Assembly (NCBI RefSeq): GCF_004345665.1
Contig: NZ_SLWR01000003.1
Coordinates: 124,001 to 188,000 of the forward strand
Direction of reading: 5' to 3'
From: Kribbella antiqua
Lineage (GTDB): Bacteria; Actinomycetota; Actinomycetes; Propionibacteriales; Kribbellaceae
Length of the DNA stretch: 64,000 bases
Part shown: positions 9,637 to 18,307 of the stretch, piece after piece
Position numbering within the stretch: the stretch's first letter is position 1
Layout of the letters: every line of letters begins with the position of its first letter
Position numbers and translations under genes: made by a program
Notes under the pieces: generated by a model
The model's database searches: none
The model's input: the letters and a program-made list of their open reading frames with translations, nothing else
What the model was told of the DNA's origin: nothing

Positions 9637-10188
9637 CTAGTCGATCAGCGTCTCGTCGGTCGCGAGCCGCAGGGTCATCGCGTAGATCTCGCGCAGGTCG
9701 GCCTTGGAGACAGGCGGCAGTACCTGCTCGGCGCCGATGAGGATCAGGTAGAGCAACTGCGCCAGCCGGTCCGGATCGACCTCCGCCTTCAGACCGCGAC
9801 AGAGCTCCCTGAGGTACGACGTCCGCGCCCGATCCACTCGCTCCTGGGCAGCCCGTACTTCGGCGTCCTGCAAGGCCCACGCGCGTACGGCGATCTCGAG
9901 CTGAGCGTTGTCCGGCTGGCCGAGCACCAACCGGAGCAGGTGCTGCAACTTGGCCGCGGGCTCGGCGTCCGGCTCGCGTTCGACGGCGTCGATCAGCCGG
10001 GTGGTGAACCGCGCCTCGAAGTACTCCAAGAGCGCCGTACGGAAACCGCCGGTGCCCTTGAAGTGGTGGTAGTACGAGCCCTTGGTGACACCCAGCTTGG
10101 TCGTCAGCCGATCGATCGTCACCGCCGGCGCACCCTCGTCCGCCATTAGCTCGAGCCCCGCCTCCAGCCATTCCGTCCGCGTCACCAT
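9637..10188 (-). CDS. TetR/AcrR-family transcriptional regulator
   Basis: A 183-residue TetR regulator with helix-turn-helix DRLTTKLGVTKGSYYHHF near residues 27-44 and a C-terminal ligand domain. The start may be the ATG at 10188 or the in-frame ATG at 10200. A 13-bp palindrome (10197-10209) overlaps the start region, which indicates autoregulation. The DUF2867 gene follows in the same transcript. Confidence 0.88.
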   Translation of the reverse strand: MVTRTEWLEAGLELMADEGAPAVTIDRLTTKLGVTKGSYYHHFKGTGGFRTALLEYFEARFTTRLIDAVEREPDAEPAAKLQHLLRLVLGQPDNAQLEIAVRAWALQDAEVRAAQERVDRARTSYLRELCRGLKAEVDPDRLAQLLYLILIGAEQVLPPVSKADLREIYAMTLRLATDETLID

Positions 10189-10196
10189 GCTCCGTA

Positions 10197-10209
10197 CCAT
10201 ACCGTATGG
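10197..10209. promoter_or_regulatory. TetR operator-like palindrome
   Basis: CCATAC-C-GTATGG is a perfect inverted repeat with a single central base. It lies at the 5' end of the TetR gene, next to the AT-rich promoter region. By position it is a probable autoregulatory operator. Confidence 0.65.
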
Positions 10210-10256
10210 TATGGGAACGTCAAGGCCGCCGAGGAGGAGGCCCGAGACGCAGAACG

Positions 10257-11468
10257 TCAGGCGTCGGCGGCGGTGAGGGCTTCGGCTTCTACCTTGGAGT
10301 GGGCGGCTGGGGCGCGGAGGTGGGAGAGGGGCTTCCAGCCGGTGGCGAGGGTGGCGACCGCGAGTACGACGGCGAAGGCGCCGACGTAGAACGGGAGCTG
10401 GATGTTGACTTCCTCGCCGAGCTTCCCGGCCAGCCAGGGTGCGATCGCACCTCCGGAGAAGCGGACGAAGCTGTAGGCGGCGGACGCCGTACCGCGTTCC
10501 ACCGGAGCGGCTGCCATCACGGCTTCGGTGATCAGCGTGTTGTTGATGCCGAGGAAGAGCCCGGCCACGACCACGCCAACCGCGAGTACCGACTTGTGGT
10601 GTGCGTAAAGGCCCATCACGGCAAGGTCCGCGCCGAAGAGCAGCAGCGACGTCATCACCACCGGCAGCGTGCCGAACCAGCGCTGCAACCGCGGCGCGAC
10701 GAACACCGACGTGATCGCCAGCCCGATACCCCAGCCGAAGAAGATCAGCCCGATCTGCCGAGCCGACATCGCCAACGGGAACGGCGTGAACGCGAGCAAC
10801 GTGAAGAACCCGAAGTTGTACAGCAGTGCCGTGACCGCCACGGTCGCCAGCGACCGGTGCCGCAACGCCTTCAGAGGTTCGATGATCGACGTACGACGTC
10901 CCGCGGGAGGCGAGGCCGGAAGCAGGAACGCGGTCGCCGCCAGCGCGATCGTCATCAGTACGGCGACGCCGAAGAACGGGCCGCGCCACGAAATCGAGCC
11001 GAGCTCACCGCCGACCAATGGGCCTGCGGCGATGCCGACGCCGAGCGCGGCTTCGTACAGGATGATCGCTTCGGCGACGGAGCCGCTGGCGGAGTTGACG
11101 ATGGTGGCGAGCGCGGTCGCGATGAAGAGGGCGTTGCCGAGACCCCAGCCGGCCCGGAACGCGACGATCGCGCCGATGGAGTTGGACAGCCCGGCGAGGG
11201 CACTGAAGACGACGATGATCGCGAGGCCGATGAGCAGCGTGCGCTTGGCGCCGATCCGGCTGGAGACCGCGCCGGTGATCAGCATCGCGACGCCGATCAC
11301 GGCCATGTAGCTGGTGAAAAGCAGCGACACCTGCGACGGGCTGGCGTTCAGCTGCTCGGCGATCGGTTTCAGGATCGGGTCGACCAGGCCGATGCCCATG
11401 AACGCGATCACGCAGGCGAACGTGACCGCCCAGACGGACTTGGGTTGTTTCAGGAACGAGTTGCTCAC
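10257..11468 (-). CDS. MFS transporter (12-TM, drug-efflux type)
   Basis: A 403-residue major facilitator protein with about 12 membrane segments. It has the loop 2-3 signature region SSRIGAKRTLL and an early FMGIGLVDPIL segment typical of the DHA1 group. It starts within the stop region of the marR gene (4-nt overlap), so MarR and transporter form one operon. The likely role is efflux of a small toxic compound that the MarR protein senses. The substrate cannot be read from the sequence. Confidence 0.9.
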   Translation of the reverse strand: MSNSFLKQPKSVWAVTFACVIAFMGIGLVDPILKPIAEQLNASPSQVSLLFTSYMAVIGVAMLITGAVSSRIGAKRTLLIGLAIIVVFSALAGLSNSIGAIVAFRAGWGLGNALFIATALATIVNSASGSVAEAIILYEAALGVGIAAGPLVGGELGSISWRGPFFGVAVLMTIALAATAFLLPASPPAGRRTSIIEPLKALRHRSLATVAVTALLYNFGFFTLLAFTPFPLAMSARQIGLIFFGWGIGLAITSVFVAPRLQRWFGTLPVVMTSLLLFGADLAVMGLYAHHKSVLAVGVVVAGLFLGINNTLITEAVMAAAPVERGTASAAYSFVRFSGGAIAPWLAGKLGEEVNIQLPFYVGAFAVVLAVATLATGWKPLSHLRAPAAHSKVEAEALTAADA

Positions 11469-11911
11469 CGGGGGCTGTCCTCCAACGGATCGAGGGTGAG
11501 GATCTGGTGCATGACGGCGACCGCGGCCTCGAGGGTGGTGAGGTCGGTCGCGGGGAGCTGACGAAGCCTGGCGGCGACGGCGGCCCCGGCTTCCTGGCGG
11601 GCGCGCTGGAGCTCGTCGTAGCCGGAGTCGGTGAGGCTGATCAGGCTGGCGCGGGAGTCGGCCGGGTCGGGCTCACGTCGTACCCACCCCTGTTCTTCCT
11701 GGCGCTGCACGAGTGTGGACATGGTCGGCTGGGAGCAGCGGTCCGCTTTGGCGAGCTCGCTGATCCGGGTCGGCCCGAGCTCGTCGAGCCGGCCGAGCAA
11801 CCGCATCGCCGCATGCGGCAACGCGCTCACGTCCCGGCTCGCCATCCGCGTCAGCCGCGCCGAAGCGACAACCACCTCGACCCCAAGCTGGGTCAGATCC
11901 GTGTTGATCAC
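11465..11911 (-). CDS. MarR-family transcriptional regulator
   Basis: A 148-residue winged-helix MarR repressor with the DNA-binding segment ISELAKADRCSQPTMSTLVQRQ and the wing region REPDPADSRASLISLT. The GTG at 11911 is chosen because the codons upstream overlap the AT-rich promoter; an in-frame TTG at 11923 is an alternative. A perfect palindrome lies 15-29 nt upstream. It overlaps the downstream MFS gene by 4 nt, so the repressor very probably controls both itself and the transporter. Confidence 0.88.
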   Translation of the reverse strand: MINTDLTQLGVEVVVASARLTRMASRDVSALPHAAMRLLGRLDELGPTRISELAKADRCSQPTMSTLVQRQEEQGWVRREPDPADSRASLISLTDSGYDELQRARQEAGAAVAARLRQLPATDLTTLEAAVAVMHQILTLDPLEDSPR

Positions 11912-11925
11912 GTAGAACAACAATA

Positions 11926-11940
11926 CATAGGAAACCTATG
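11926..11940. promoter_or_regulatory. MarR operator palindrome
   Basis: CATAGG-AAA-CCTATG is a perfect 6+3+6 inverted repeat. It lies just upstream of the marR start and overlaps a probable -10 region (TATTGT on the minus strand). It is a likely autoregulatory operator for the marR-MFS operon. Confidence 0.7.
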
Positions 11941-11994
11941 CATCTCCAGCCATGGGGCTGCGTGAATCAGGCCACTGCTGTCGAGAATCGCTAG

Positions 11995-12024
11995 ATCTCA
12001 GATGTTGAGTGCTCTATCTGAGAT
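11995..12024. repeat. AT-rich inverted repeat
   Basis: ATCTCAGAT (11995-12003) and ATCTGAGAT (12016-12024) are perfect 9-bp arms around a 12-nt spacer. The repeat lies downstream of the chimeric ORF and upstream of marR. There is no U-tract. It could be a second regulatory site or a weak terminator. Confidence 0.4.
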
Positions 12025-12066
12025 GCGCTCGTTCTGTGATGCGGCACCCTGATGCCCTCCGTCGGG

Positions 12067-14418
12067 TCACCGTGGAACCGGGAACACCAGGTGGGTGACC
12101 TGGTCGCCCTGGACACAGACCGTCGGGTTCCCCAGCAGGACCTCTGAGGAGAGTTCGCCGAAGAAGGGCCGGTTCCCCTCGCCCATCACCACCGGCACCA
12201 AGTCGACGGCCACCTCATCGAGCAATCCCAGCTCCAAGCACTGCCGGGCGACGGTGCCGCCGGCCACGGCGACGACCCGATCACCGGCAAGCTCCTGCGC
12301 CCGCGCGATCGCGGCCTCGATCCCGTCGGTTACGAACGAGAACGGCGCGTCCGGGCGCGCGTCGACCCAGTCTGTGGGCACACGGTGCGTCACGACGACG
12401 ACAGGGACGTTCAGTGTGTGCCTGCCCTGCCAGCCCTCGGCCACATCGAACAGCGTCCGACCACAGACCAGTGCGCCCAACGAGGACACCCATCGCCGCA
12501 AGTGTTCCGCGCTCGTCGGGGTGAGGTGGACAGTGAAGTCACCGGCGGGGCTCGGGACCGCGACCTCGCCGTTCTGGGTCCAGGCTTCGAGAACCGAGGC
12601 GTACCGGCCGGCCGGGTAGACGGCCTCGATCCGCGCGGCCGTCTCGGCACCGAAGGAGCGTTGCAATCTGGATCGATAGCCGGCAGCGTCCATTTCACCG
12701 TCCAGCTCGAACAGCGGCCCGAAGTACCGGTGCTCGTCACGGGTGTTGCCTTGCAGCACCGGGATCCGGTGGTAGATGCCCAGCGTCAGCGCTTTCCTGG
12801 GATCCACCGGCAGCAAACGGGTGTGGTACGCGGCTCGACCGAATCGGCCGTTGAGCTCCAGGAGCTTGTCGGCCGGAGCCGCGCGGAGGCAGCGCAACTG
12901 ATCGCCGGTCTCACAGCCGACCGCCTTCGCAGCGGCCCGGCCACGCGTTTGGAGGTCCTCACGAGAGGCCCAGTAGCCGATCTCGTCCGTTCCGGGAACT
13001 ATCGTGTCACGAGGCCAGTTCCGCAGACAGGAACCGCTGTGGATGACTGCCCGGTGAAACAGTCCGGCCGCGGTCGGAGACGACAGGTGCGCACACACCG
13101 AGGCACCACCGGCCGATTGGCCTATCAAGGTGACGTTGCCCGGATCGCCTCCGAACACTCGCGCGTTGGATCGTACCCATCTCAGAGCTGCCTGCTGGTC
13201 GGCCAGCGCATACGTTCCTGAACCAGGAAGCCCAGGGTGGCCGAGGAACCCGAAGACCCCCAGCCGGTAGTTGACTGTGACAACCACAGCATCGCCGGTC
13301 CCCGCGAGCCACCGCCCGTCGTAATCGCTGCCGGTCCCGGAGGCCCACGCCCCGCCGTGCAGCCACACCATGACCGGTCGCTGCCGCCCGTTCGCGGCCG
13401 GTGTCGTCACGTCGAGATAGAGACAGTCCTCGGACGAGCCCGCCAAGTAACCACCAACGGCATCGGTCTGGGCACACGCAGGTCCCGGCTTCGTGGCCTC
13501 TCGGATTCCCGTCCACGCGTGGGCCGGTCGAGGATCCCGCCAGCGCAGCTCACCAGTCGGCGGCTGCAACTTGTCCAGTTCCGCGACACCGCGCCGTGGG
13601 CCGTCGATGGTGTGCTGGGAGCGCAGTACGCCGACAATCTCACGGAGGTCGTCGACACAGTCGCGGGCCACCGAACGAATCACGCCTGCAGCACGGGACA
13701 GCTCACCAGCCGGCATATCCGGACGGAATTCCAACGCACCGGCGTGGACGCTGAGCAGCGACAACCGATGACCGAGCGCGTCGTGCATCTCCCGCGCGAT
13801 CCGCTCCCGCTCCTGCCGCTGACCCTGTTCCACCCGCAAGGCCTGCTCCTGCTCAGCCCGGACGGCGCGCTCGGTCAAGGAAATCATCAACTGCCGCCGG
13901 GTTCGCACGACGACGCCCCACCCCACAAGGGCGGCACAGGCCAGGGCAGTGAGCGCAACCGCGAGCAGGTAGCCGTAGGCTCCCGACCCCACCGGGTAGA
14001 GCCAGAACTGAACCACGCACGAGAGCATCGCGACGGCGCCGAGGGCAACACTGACCGCGGGCCGCCGATGCACCGCGACACTGAACAGCGCCAACCCGGC
14101 AGCGCCGCCGACGGTCGGTATCGCAGTCGACGCCACGATCAACGTGGCGGTCAGTCCAGCCGGCCACCGGCGCCGCAGCAGCAAAGCAAGCGCTCCCGCG
14201 GCACAGCACGAAAGCAACAACCAGGACCGTGGCTCGCCGAACCTGGCCGACGCAGCGCCTTCACCAAGCCCGATCAGCCCCGAACCGAAACCAAGCAGCA
14301 CGCAGACGACGTCCACAATCCAGTCGCGCGGTGTGCGCCGGCCGTGACCGGGCGCAGCGCGGGAGCCGGGGACGATCAACGCGGCGAGCCACCCCGCGCC
14401 CTCCGGCTTCCCATGCAC
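12067..14418 (-). CDS. Three-part chimeric ORF: histidine-kinase fragment, type-B carboxylesterase fragment, RibD/DHFR-like fragment
   Basis: One uninterrupted 783-codon frame. Residues 1 to about 284 are the membrane part and HisKA_3 helix of a DesK-type kinase (His212 in REMHDALGHRLS) and stop before any ATPase domain. Residues about 285-612 are a carboxylesterase lacking its N-terminus, with the nucleophile motif GQSAGG (Ser435) and the GNTRDEH acidic region; it ends before the catalytic His. Residues about 614-783 are a RibD C-terminal/dihydrofolate-reductase-like domain (AVAGGTVARQCLELGLLDE) lacking its first 35 or so residues. Junctions fall near 13565 and 12578. Each part lacks something essential, so it reads as the product of two in-frame deletions in a former gene row. 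An expressed fusion or an assembly artefact cannot be excluded. Confidence 0.75.
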   Translation of the reverse strand: MHGKPEGAGWLAALIVPGSRAAPGHGRRTPRDWIVDVVCVLLGFGSGLIGLGEGAASARFGEPRSWLLLSCCAAGALALLLRRRWPAGLTATLIVASTAIPTVGGAAGLALFSVAVHRRPAVSVALGAVAMLSCVVQFWLYPVGSGAYGYLLAVALTALACAALVGWGVVVRTRRQLMISLTERAVRAEQEQALRVEQGQRQERERIAREMHDALGHRLSLLSVHAGALEFRPDMPAGELSRAAGVIRSVARDCVDDLREIVGVLRSQHTIDGPRRGVAELDKLQPPTGELRWRDPRPAHAWTGIREATKPGPACAQTDAVGGYLAGSSEDCLYLDVTTPAANGRQRPVMVWLHGGAWASGTGSDYDGRWLAGTGDAVVVTVNYRLGVFGFLGHPGLPGSGTYALADQQAALRWVRSNARVFGGDPGNVTLIGQSAGGASVCAHLSSPTAAGLFHRAVIHSGSCLRNWPRDTIVPGTDEIGYWASREDLQTRGRAAAKAVGCETGDQLRCLRAAPADKLLELNGRFGRAAYHTRLLPVDPRKALTLGIYHRIPVLQGNTRDEHRYFGPLFELDGEMDAAGYRSRLQRSFGAETAARIEAVYPAGRYASVLEAWTQNGEVAVPSPAGDFTVHLTPTSAEHLRRWVSSLGALVCGRTLFDVAEGWQGRHTLNVPVVVVTHRVPTDWVDARPDAPFSFVTDGIEAAIARAQELAGDRVVAVAGGTVARQCLELGLLDEVAVDLVPVVMGEGNRPFFGELSSEVLLGNPTVCVQGDQVTHLVFPVPR

Positions 14419-14497
14419 AGCCCAGACGGTAGCCGTGATCGGCCCCCTACAGTCAACTTCCAGTCGCAGTCAGCGAGCGCCGCCACTCGCCTCTCCC

Positions 14498-15808
14498 TCA
14501 GGCGACGGGGACGGCCGGCGGCTCGGCGAGTGCGAAGAGGCGGTCGAACACCGCAACCCGGTCGAACTGCAACGCGTACGCCCGCGCGCGCTGCTCGGCC
14601 GCCGCCCGCTGCTCGCGGGTCCAGTCGCACACGACCTCGTCGAGCACGGTCCGCAGGGTGGCCGGGTCGCGCTGCGGCACCAGCAGGGCCGTATCACCGA
14701 CCGCCTCGGGTACGCCGCCGGTCGCGCAGGTGATGATCGGCCCACCGCCGGCGAGAGCCTTCTCGACCAGCGCGATCCCGAACGTCTCCACGAACTCCGG
14801 CTGCTCGCGGGTCGGCAGTACGAACGCCGCGCTCCCGGCCATCAGCGCCGGCTTCTCCGCGTCGTCCACGTCGGTCAGCACCTGCACTCGCTCGCCCAGG
14901 CCCGCTGCCGCCACCCGCGCCACCACCTCATCTTCCTGCGGCCCGCGCCCGGCCAGGACCAGCTGCACCCGCTCGGCTGACCGCGACCCGGCGTAGGCGT
15001 CGATCAGGTCATCGACCCCCTTCGCCGAGGCGATCCGTGACAGGAACAGCACGTACCCGTCCCGCGAAAGGCCGCGCCGGGCAAGAGTTTCGGCGATCCT
15101 GTCATCGGTGAGCGACAGGTAGGACCAGGAGTCGACCGCCGGGTAGGAGATGGCGATCCGGTCCCGGCACCGCTGCGCGAACGTCGTACCGTGCATGCCG
15201 TCGAGCGTCGCCGCCGAGGCCACGATCAGGTCCCTGGTGTACTCCGACACCGCCACGCAGTGGTCGGCCGCCAGGTAGACCGACAGGATGTGCGCGGCCG
15301 CCCCGAACCGGCCGGTGGCCACGCACTCGCGCACCACGTTGGTGATGTCCGAGCCCACCGCCTCAGCCACCGTGATGACCCGAGCGGGCCCGATCCGGCG
15401 CGCCACCTCGACGGCCTCCTGTACGGCGATCGCGTGCGGGCTGAGGTACAGCGACATCGCCACCGTCGGCACCCCGTCGCTGAACAGTTCGACCAGCCGC
15501 CCGATGAGCCCGGACAGGTAGCGCCCGTCCGGAACCCGGTAGTCGCCAACGGGATCGGGCCGCTCCACGGTGATGCCAGGGCTGTACGGCAGCACGCGAT
15601 CGAGCGGTTTCAACGGCAGCCCGGCCGCCTCCAGCGCGTCCAGCGGCCAGGTCACGATCCGCACGTCGTCGAACCCGCGGGTGAGCGCCACCTCCGCGAG
15701 ACACCGTGCCTCACCGGAGTGCCCGCAGATCACCGGATCGGCGCGGACGACGATGACCAGGCGGCGGGTGGGTGCGGACGGGACGAGCGTGTCGTCGGCG
15801 ATGTTCAT
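14498..15808 (-). CDS. GT4-type glycosyltransferase
   Basis: A 436-residue retaining glycosyltransferase with a GT-B fold. The N-terminal acceptor domain begins with a Rossmann strand (RLVIVVRADPVICGHSG). The C-terminal donor domain has YVLFLSRIASAKGVDDLI and the EX7E region PEFVETFGIALVEKALAGG, typical of sucrose-phosphate-synthase-like GT4 enzymes. The start codon overlaps the stop of the GH92 gene by 4 nt (ATGA), so the two are co-translated. Pairing with a mannosidase suggests manno-oligosaccharide or glycan turnover; the donor sugar is not readable. Confidence 0.88.
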   Translation of the reverse strand: MNIADDTLVPSAPTRRLVIVVRADPVICGHSGEARCLAEVALTRGFDDVRIVTWPLDALEAAGLPLKPLDRVLPYSPGITVERPDPVGDYRVPDGRYLSGLIGRLVELFSDGVPTVAMSLYLSPHAIAVQEAVEVARRIGPARVITVAEAVGSDITNVVRECVATGRFGAAAHILSVYLAADHCVAVSEYTRDLIVASAATLDGMHGTTFAQRCRDRIAISYPAVDSWSYLSLTDDRIAETLARRGLSRDGYVLFLSRIASAKGVDDLIDAYAGSRSAERVQLVLAGRGPQEDEVVARVAAAGLGERVQVLTDVDDAEKPALMAGSAAFVLPTREQPEFVETFGIALVEKALAGGGPIITCATGGVPEAVGDTALLVPQRDPATLRTVLDEVVCDWTREQRAAAEQRARAYALQFDRVAVFDRLFALAEPPAVPVA

Positions 15809-18024
15809 GCCTCACCTCCAGTGGCATGCAGTGGGCCGGATGTGGATGGTGGCCTGATCTGGGTCCCCCAGCCGGAGGGCCGGGGGCCGAGCTCGATGTG
15901 CAGGCTGCTGATGCGCCGTAGTTCCCGGCCGGAGATCCAGGGACGGTCGAGGGTCTTGCCGTCCACCGCGATGGATTGGACGTAAGAGACCGGTCCGCCT
16001 GCCTCGACCGGCTCGAATCCCGTTGTGGTGATGGACAGCTCGCCCTGCGGCAGCCGGATCGTGGACTCCGCCACCGCCGGCGCGCTCACCAGGAACAGGT
16101 TCTGCCCAGCCACCGGGAACAGCCCGAGCGTCGCCCACACGTACCACGCGGACAGCCCGCCGGAGTCGTCGTTACCTGGCAGCCCGCCCCGGCCGGTGCC
16201 GAACTGGTTGGCGACCGCGGCATGCACCACCTCGGCGGTTCGGTCCGGCCGTCCGGCGTAGTGGTAGGACCACGGCGCCTCGTAGTCCGGTTCGTTGTTC
16301 AAGCCCTCGAACCGGCACAGGCCGTATCCGGCGTTCATCTCGGCCACGCTCGGCGCCACTCCCGGCTGGGTGACCGGTGCCGCGTCGTACCCGAAGAACC
16401 GGTCGAGCAGCCCCACGAACGCCTCATCGCCGCCGGCGAGCGCGATGCGGGCGCGCATGTCGTGCAGCAGCCGGAAGGAGTAGTTCCACCGGCCGCCCTC
16501 GTAGAACGTCGAGTCGCGCAGCAGGCCGGTGTCCGGGTCGTACGCTGCCTGCCAGCCTCGGGCGAGGTCGCGCATTTGCTGGGCCAACGGCCGGTCGCGC
16601 ACCTTGTGGGCGATCGCCGCGGTGCAGTGGTAGGCGTACGCCAGGTCGAGGGTGTGGCTGATCGGGTGCGCCACACCGTGCACTAGGTAGTCCTCGCCGT
16701 ACGTCCGGCGCAGGTCCATCTCGAGGTGCACCATGGCCCAGTCCCAGTCGATGCCAGGCAGATCCAGCTGGCACAGGTCGGCCAGGAAGGTGTGCGCGAG
16801 CGCGCTGCCCTGCCGGGAGAACCGGTCGGCGCCCTTGGCCATCCGATAGCCGATCGGGAGGTTGCCCTCCTGCTCGGCTATCGACAGCATCGCGCCGGCC
16901 AGCGCGACCGAACGTTCCGGGAACAAGGTGGTCATCAGTGGCAGCTGGGTGCGGTAGATGTCCCACATGGTGCAGATGTCGAACGCGTAGGGGCCTTCGG
17001 TCGTCCAGGACGGGCTCTCGTCCGGGGCGAAGCACGGCTTGACCAGCGAGTGGTAGAGCGCGGTGCCGAAAACCGTTGCCTGGTCGTCGGACTCCGCCTT
17101 GATCGCAACCTTGCCGAGGTGGTCGCGCCAAGTGGCTGCCGTGTGGTCGCGCCGCCCGGCGAAGGTGACCTGGGTGCGGCCGACGTCCGTGTGCAGGTTG
17201 TCGCGGGCCTTCTCACACCCGCGCAGGGAGAACCCCAGCCGCACCTCGACGGTCTGCTCGGCACGCGAGGGGCCCATGAACATCAGCCCGAACGGTCGCA
17301 GGGTGGTCGGCCGGATGTAGTCGAAGTCGAGACGGGTGCCGCCAGGCATCAGGCGCCGGTCGTACCAGAGCAGCTGCCGCCAGCCGGGCGCGTCGACCTC
17401 CACGTGCACCGCCAGCGGCACTCCCTCGACGTGGATCTCCCCTTGAGCCACCCCGGGCTCCAGCATCGCCAGGTGCGCCTTCAGCGGCACAGTCCGACTG
17501 TGCGGGATGGCTAGGCCGCCGGTCGAGGCGTCGATGACGATCCGGGCGGCGTCATGCGCCGGGAAGGTGTACCGGTGGACGGCCGACTTGGGGCCGACCG
17601 TCAGCTCGCAGCGCACCCCCGAGCTCAGCGTCGCCGCGTAGTAGCCGGGCTCGGCCACTTCGTCCAGCAGGTCCCAGGTGGTGCCCAGGTCATCGAGCGG
17701 GCCGAGCATCGGCGTGACCCGGAAGTAGTTGTAGTACTTGCGGATCGCGCCGGTGCCGGACTGCTGGAAGTGGGTGAAGCCGGAGGCGACCGGGCGCTCG
17801 TACAACAGGTCGGGAACGCCCTCGGTGTTGAAGTCGTACAGCCCGTATCCGGTCGGGTAGGCCCCGGAGTACGGGCAGGCCGACACCATCCCGAAGGGGT
17901 GCATGGCGCCCGGGTGGGTGTTGCCGACCTGCGGCTTGGGCCACCACCAGGTCGCGGCCAGGCCCTGGGGCGTGGGCAGGTCAGTGGCGCCGGTCCCGAT
18001 GAACGGGTCGACGTACTCGTACAT
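15805..18024 (-). CDS. GH92 family alpha-mannosidase-like glycoside hydrolase, no signal peptide
   Basis: A 739-residue GH92 protein. It starts with the family's YVDPFIGTG motif at residues 4-12, has an N-terminal beta-sandwich and an (alpha/alpha)6 catalytic part. The C-terminal GNDDSGGLSAWYVW signature holds the base region. GH92 enzymes are calcium-dependent exo-alpha-mannosidases acting mostly on alpha-1,2 and related linkages. Most bacterial members are secreted, but this one starts directly at the domain with no signal peptide, which points to a cytoplasmic substrate. It is first in a two-gene operon with the GT4 enzyme. Confidence 0.92.
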   Translation of the reverse strand: MYEYVDPFIGTGATDLPTPQGLAATWWWPKPQVGNTHPGAMHPFGMVSACPYSGAYPTGYGLYDFNTEGVPDLLYERPVASGFTHFQQSGTGAIRKYYNYFRVTPMLGPLDDLGTTWDLLDEVAEPGYYAATLSSGVRCELTVGPKSAVHRYTFPAHDAARIVIDASTGGLAIPHSRTVPLKAHLAMLEPGVAQGEIHVEGVPLAVHVEVDAPGWRQLLWYDRRLMPGGTRLDFDYIRPTTLRPFGLMFMGPSRAEQTVEVRLGFSLRGCEKARDNLHTDVGRTQVTFAGRRDHTAATWRDHLGKVAIKAESDDQATVFGTALYHSLVKPCFAPDESPSWTTEGPYAFDICTMWDIYRTQLPLMTTLFPERSVALAGAMLSIAEQEGNLPIGYRMAKGADRFSRQGSALAHTFLADLCQLDLPGIDWDWAMVHLEMDLRRTYGEDYLVHGVAHPISHTLDLAYAYHCTAAIAHKVRDRPLAQQMRDLARGWQAAYDPDTGLLRDSTFYEGGRWNYSFRLLHDMRARIALAGGDEAFVGLLDRFFGYDAAPVTQPGVAPSVAEMNAGYGLCRFEGLNNEPDYEAPWSYHYAGRPDRTAEVVHAAVANQFGTGRGGLPGNDDSGGLSAWYVWATLGLFPVAGQNLFLVSAPAVAESTIRLPQGELSITTTGFEPVEAGGPVSYVQSIAVDGKTLDRPWISGRELRRISSLHIELGPRPSGWGTQIRPPSTSGPLHATGGEA

Positions 18025-18129
18025 CGGCTCACCGCCTCGCCCGGCTGACGTGGACTCTCAACGTAAGAAGCGCAGGTTTCAGCCGCGTGACCGAAAGAGA
18101 CGCGCACGTTACGACCGGGCGAACCCTGG

Positions 18130-18279
18130 TCATTCGAGAGATGTCGCGGTGACCGCCGAGCGGAGCAGGTTGAGCGGGAGGATGTTCTTGCGGCGGAGGT
18201 CGCGGATGGCGGCTTGGTAGTGAAGTGTGGGTATGAGAAAAGCCTCCGAACGGGGGAATCCGCTCCGGAGGCTGCACAT
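18130..18279 (-). CDS. Candidate small protein (49 aa) with internal hairpin
   Basis: A short minus-strand frame starts at ATG 18279, two nucleotides after a perfect TATAAT (18287-18282), and ends at TGA 18130. From about codon 20 on, nearly every third base is G or C, and the residues (HYQAAIRDLRRKN, then NLLRSAVTATSLE) look like real coding. The first third is compositionally different and contains a strong hairpin (18241-18273). The -10 box is too close to the ATG for ordinary use. Translation may therefore begin further in, or the transcript may be a regulatory RNA or a leader. No family was recognised. Confidence 0.35.
   Translation of the reverse strand: MCSLRSGFPRSEAFLIPTLHYQAAIRDLRRKNILPLNLLRSAVTATSLE
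18241..18273 (-). terminator. Hairpin followed by T-run on the minus strand
   Basis: AGCCTCCG and CGGAGGCT form an 8-bp perfect stem. On the minus strand the hairpin is followed by TTTTCTC, like an intrinsic terminator or attenuator. It sits just after a TATAAT promoter element on that strand and inside the candidate 49-codon frame. Its loop, GGGGGAATCCGCTCC, also resembles an operator half-palindrome. Confidence 0.4.
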
Positions 18280-18307
18280 TCATTATATCAGTCAGGGTGG
18301 TCCATCG

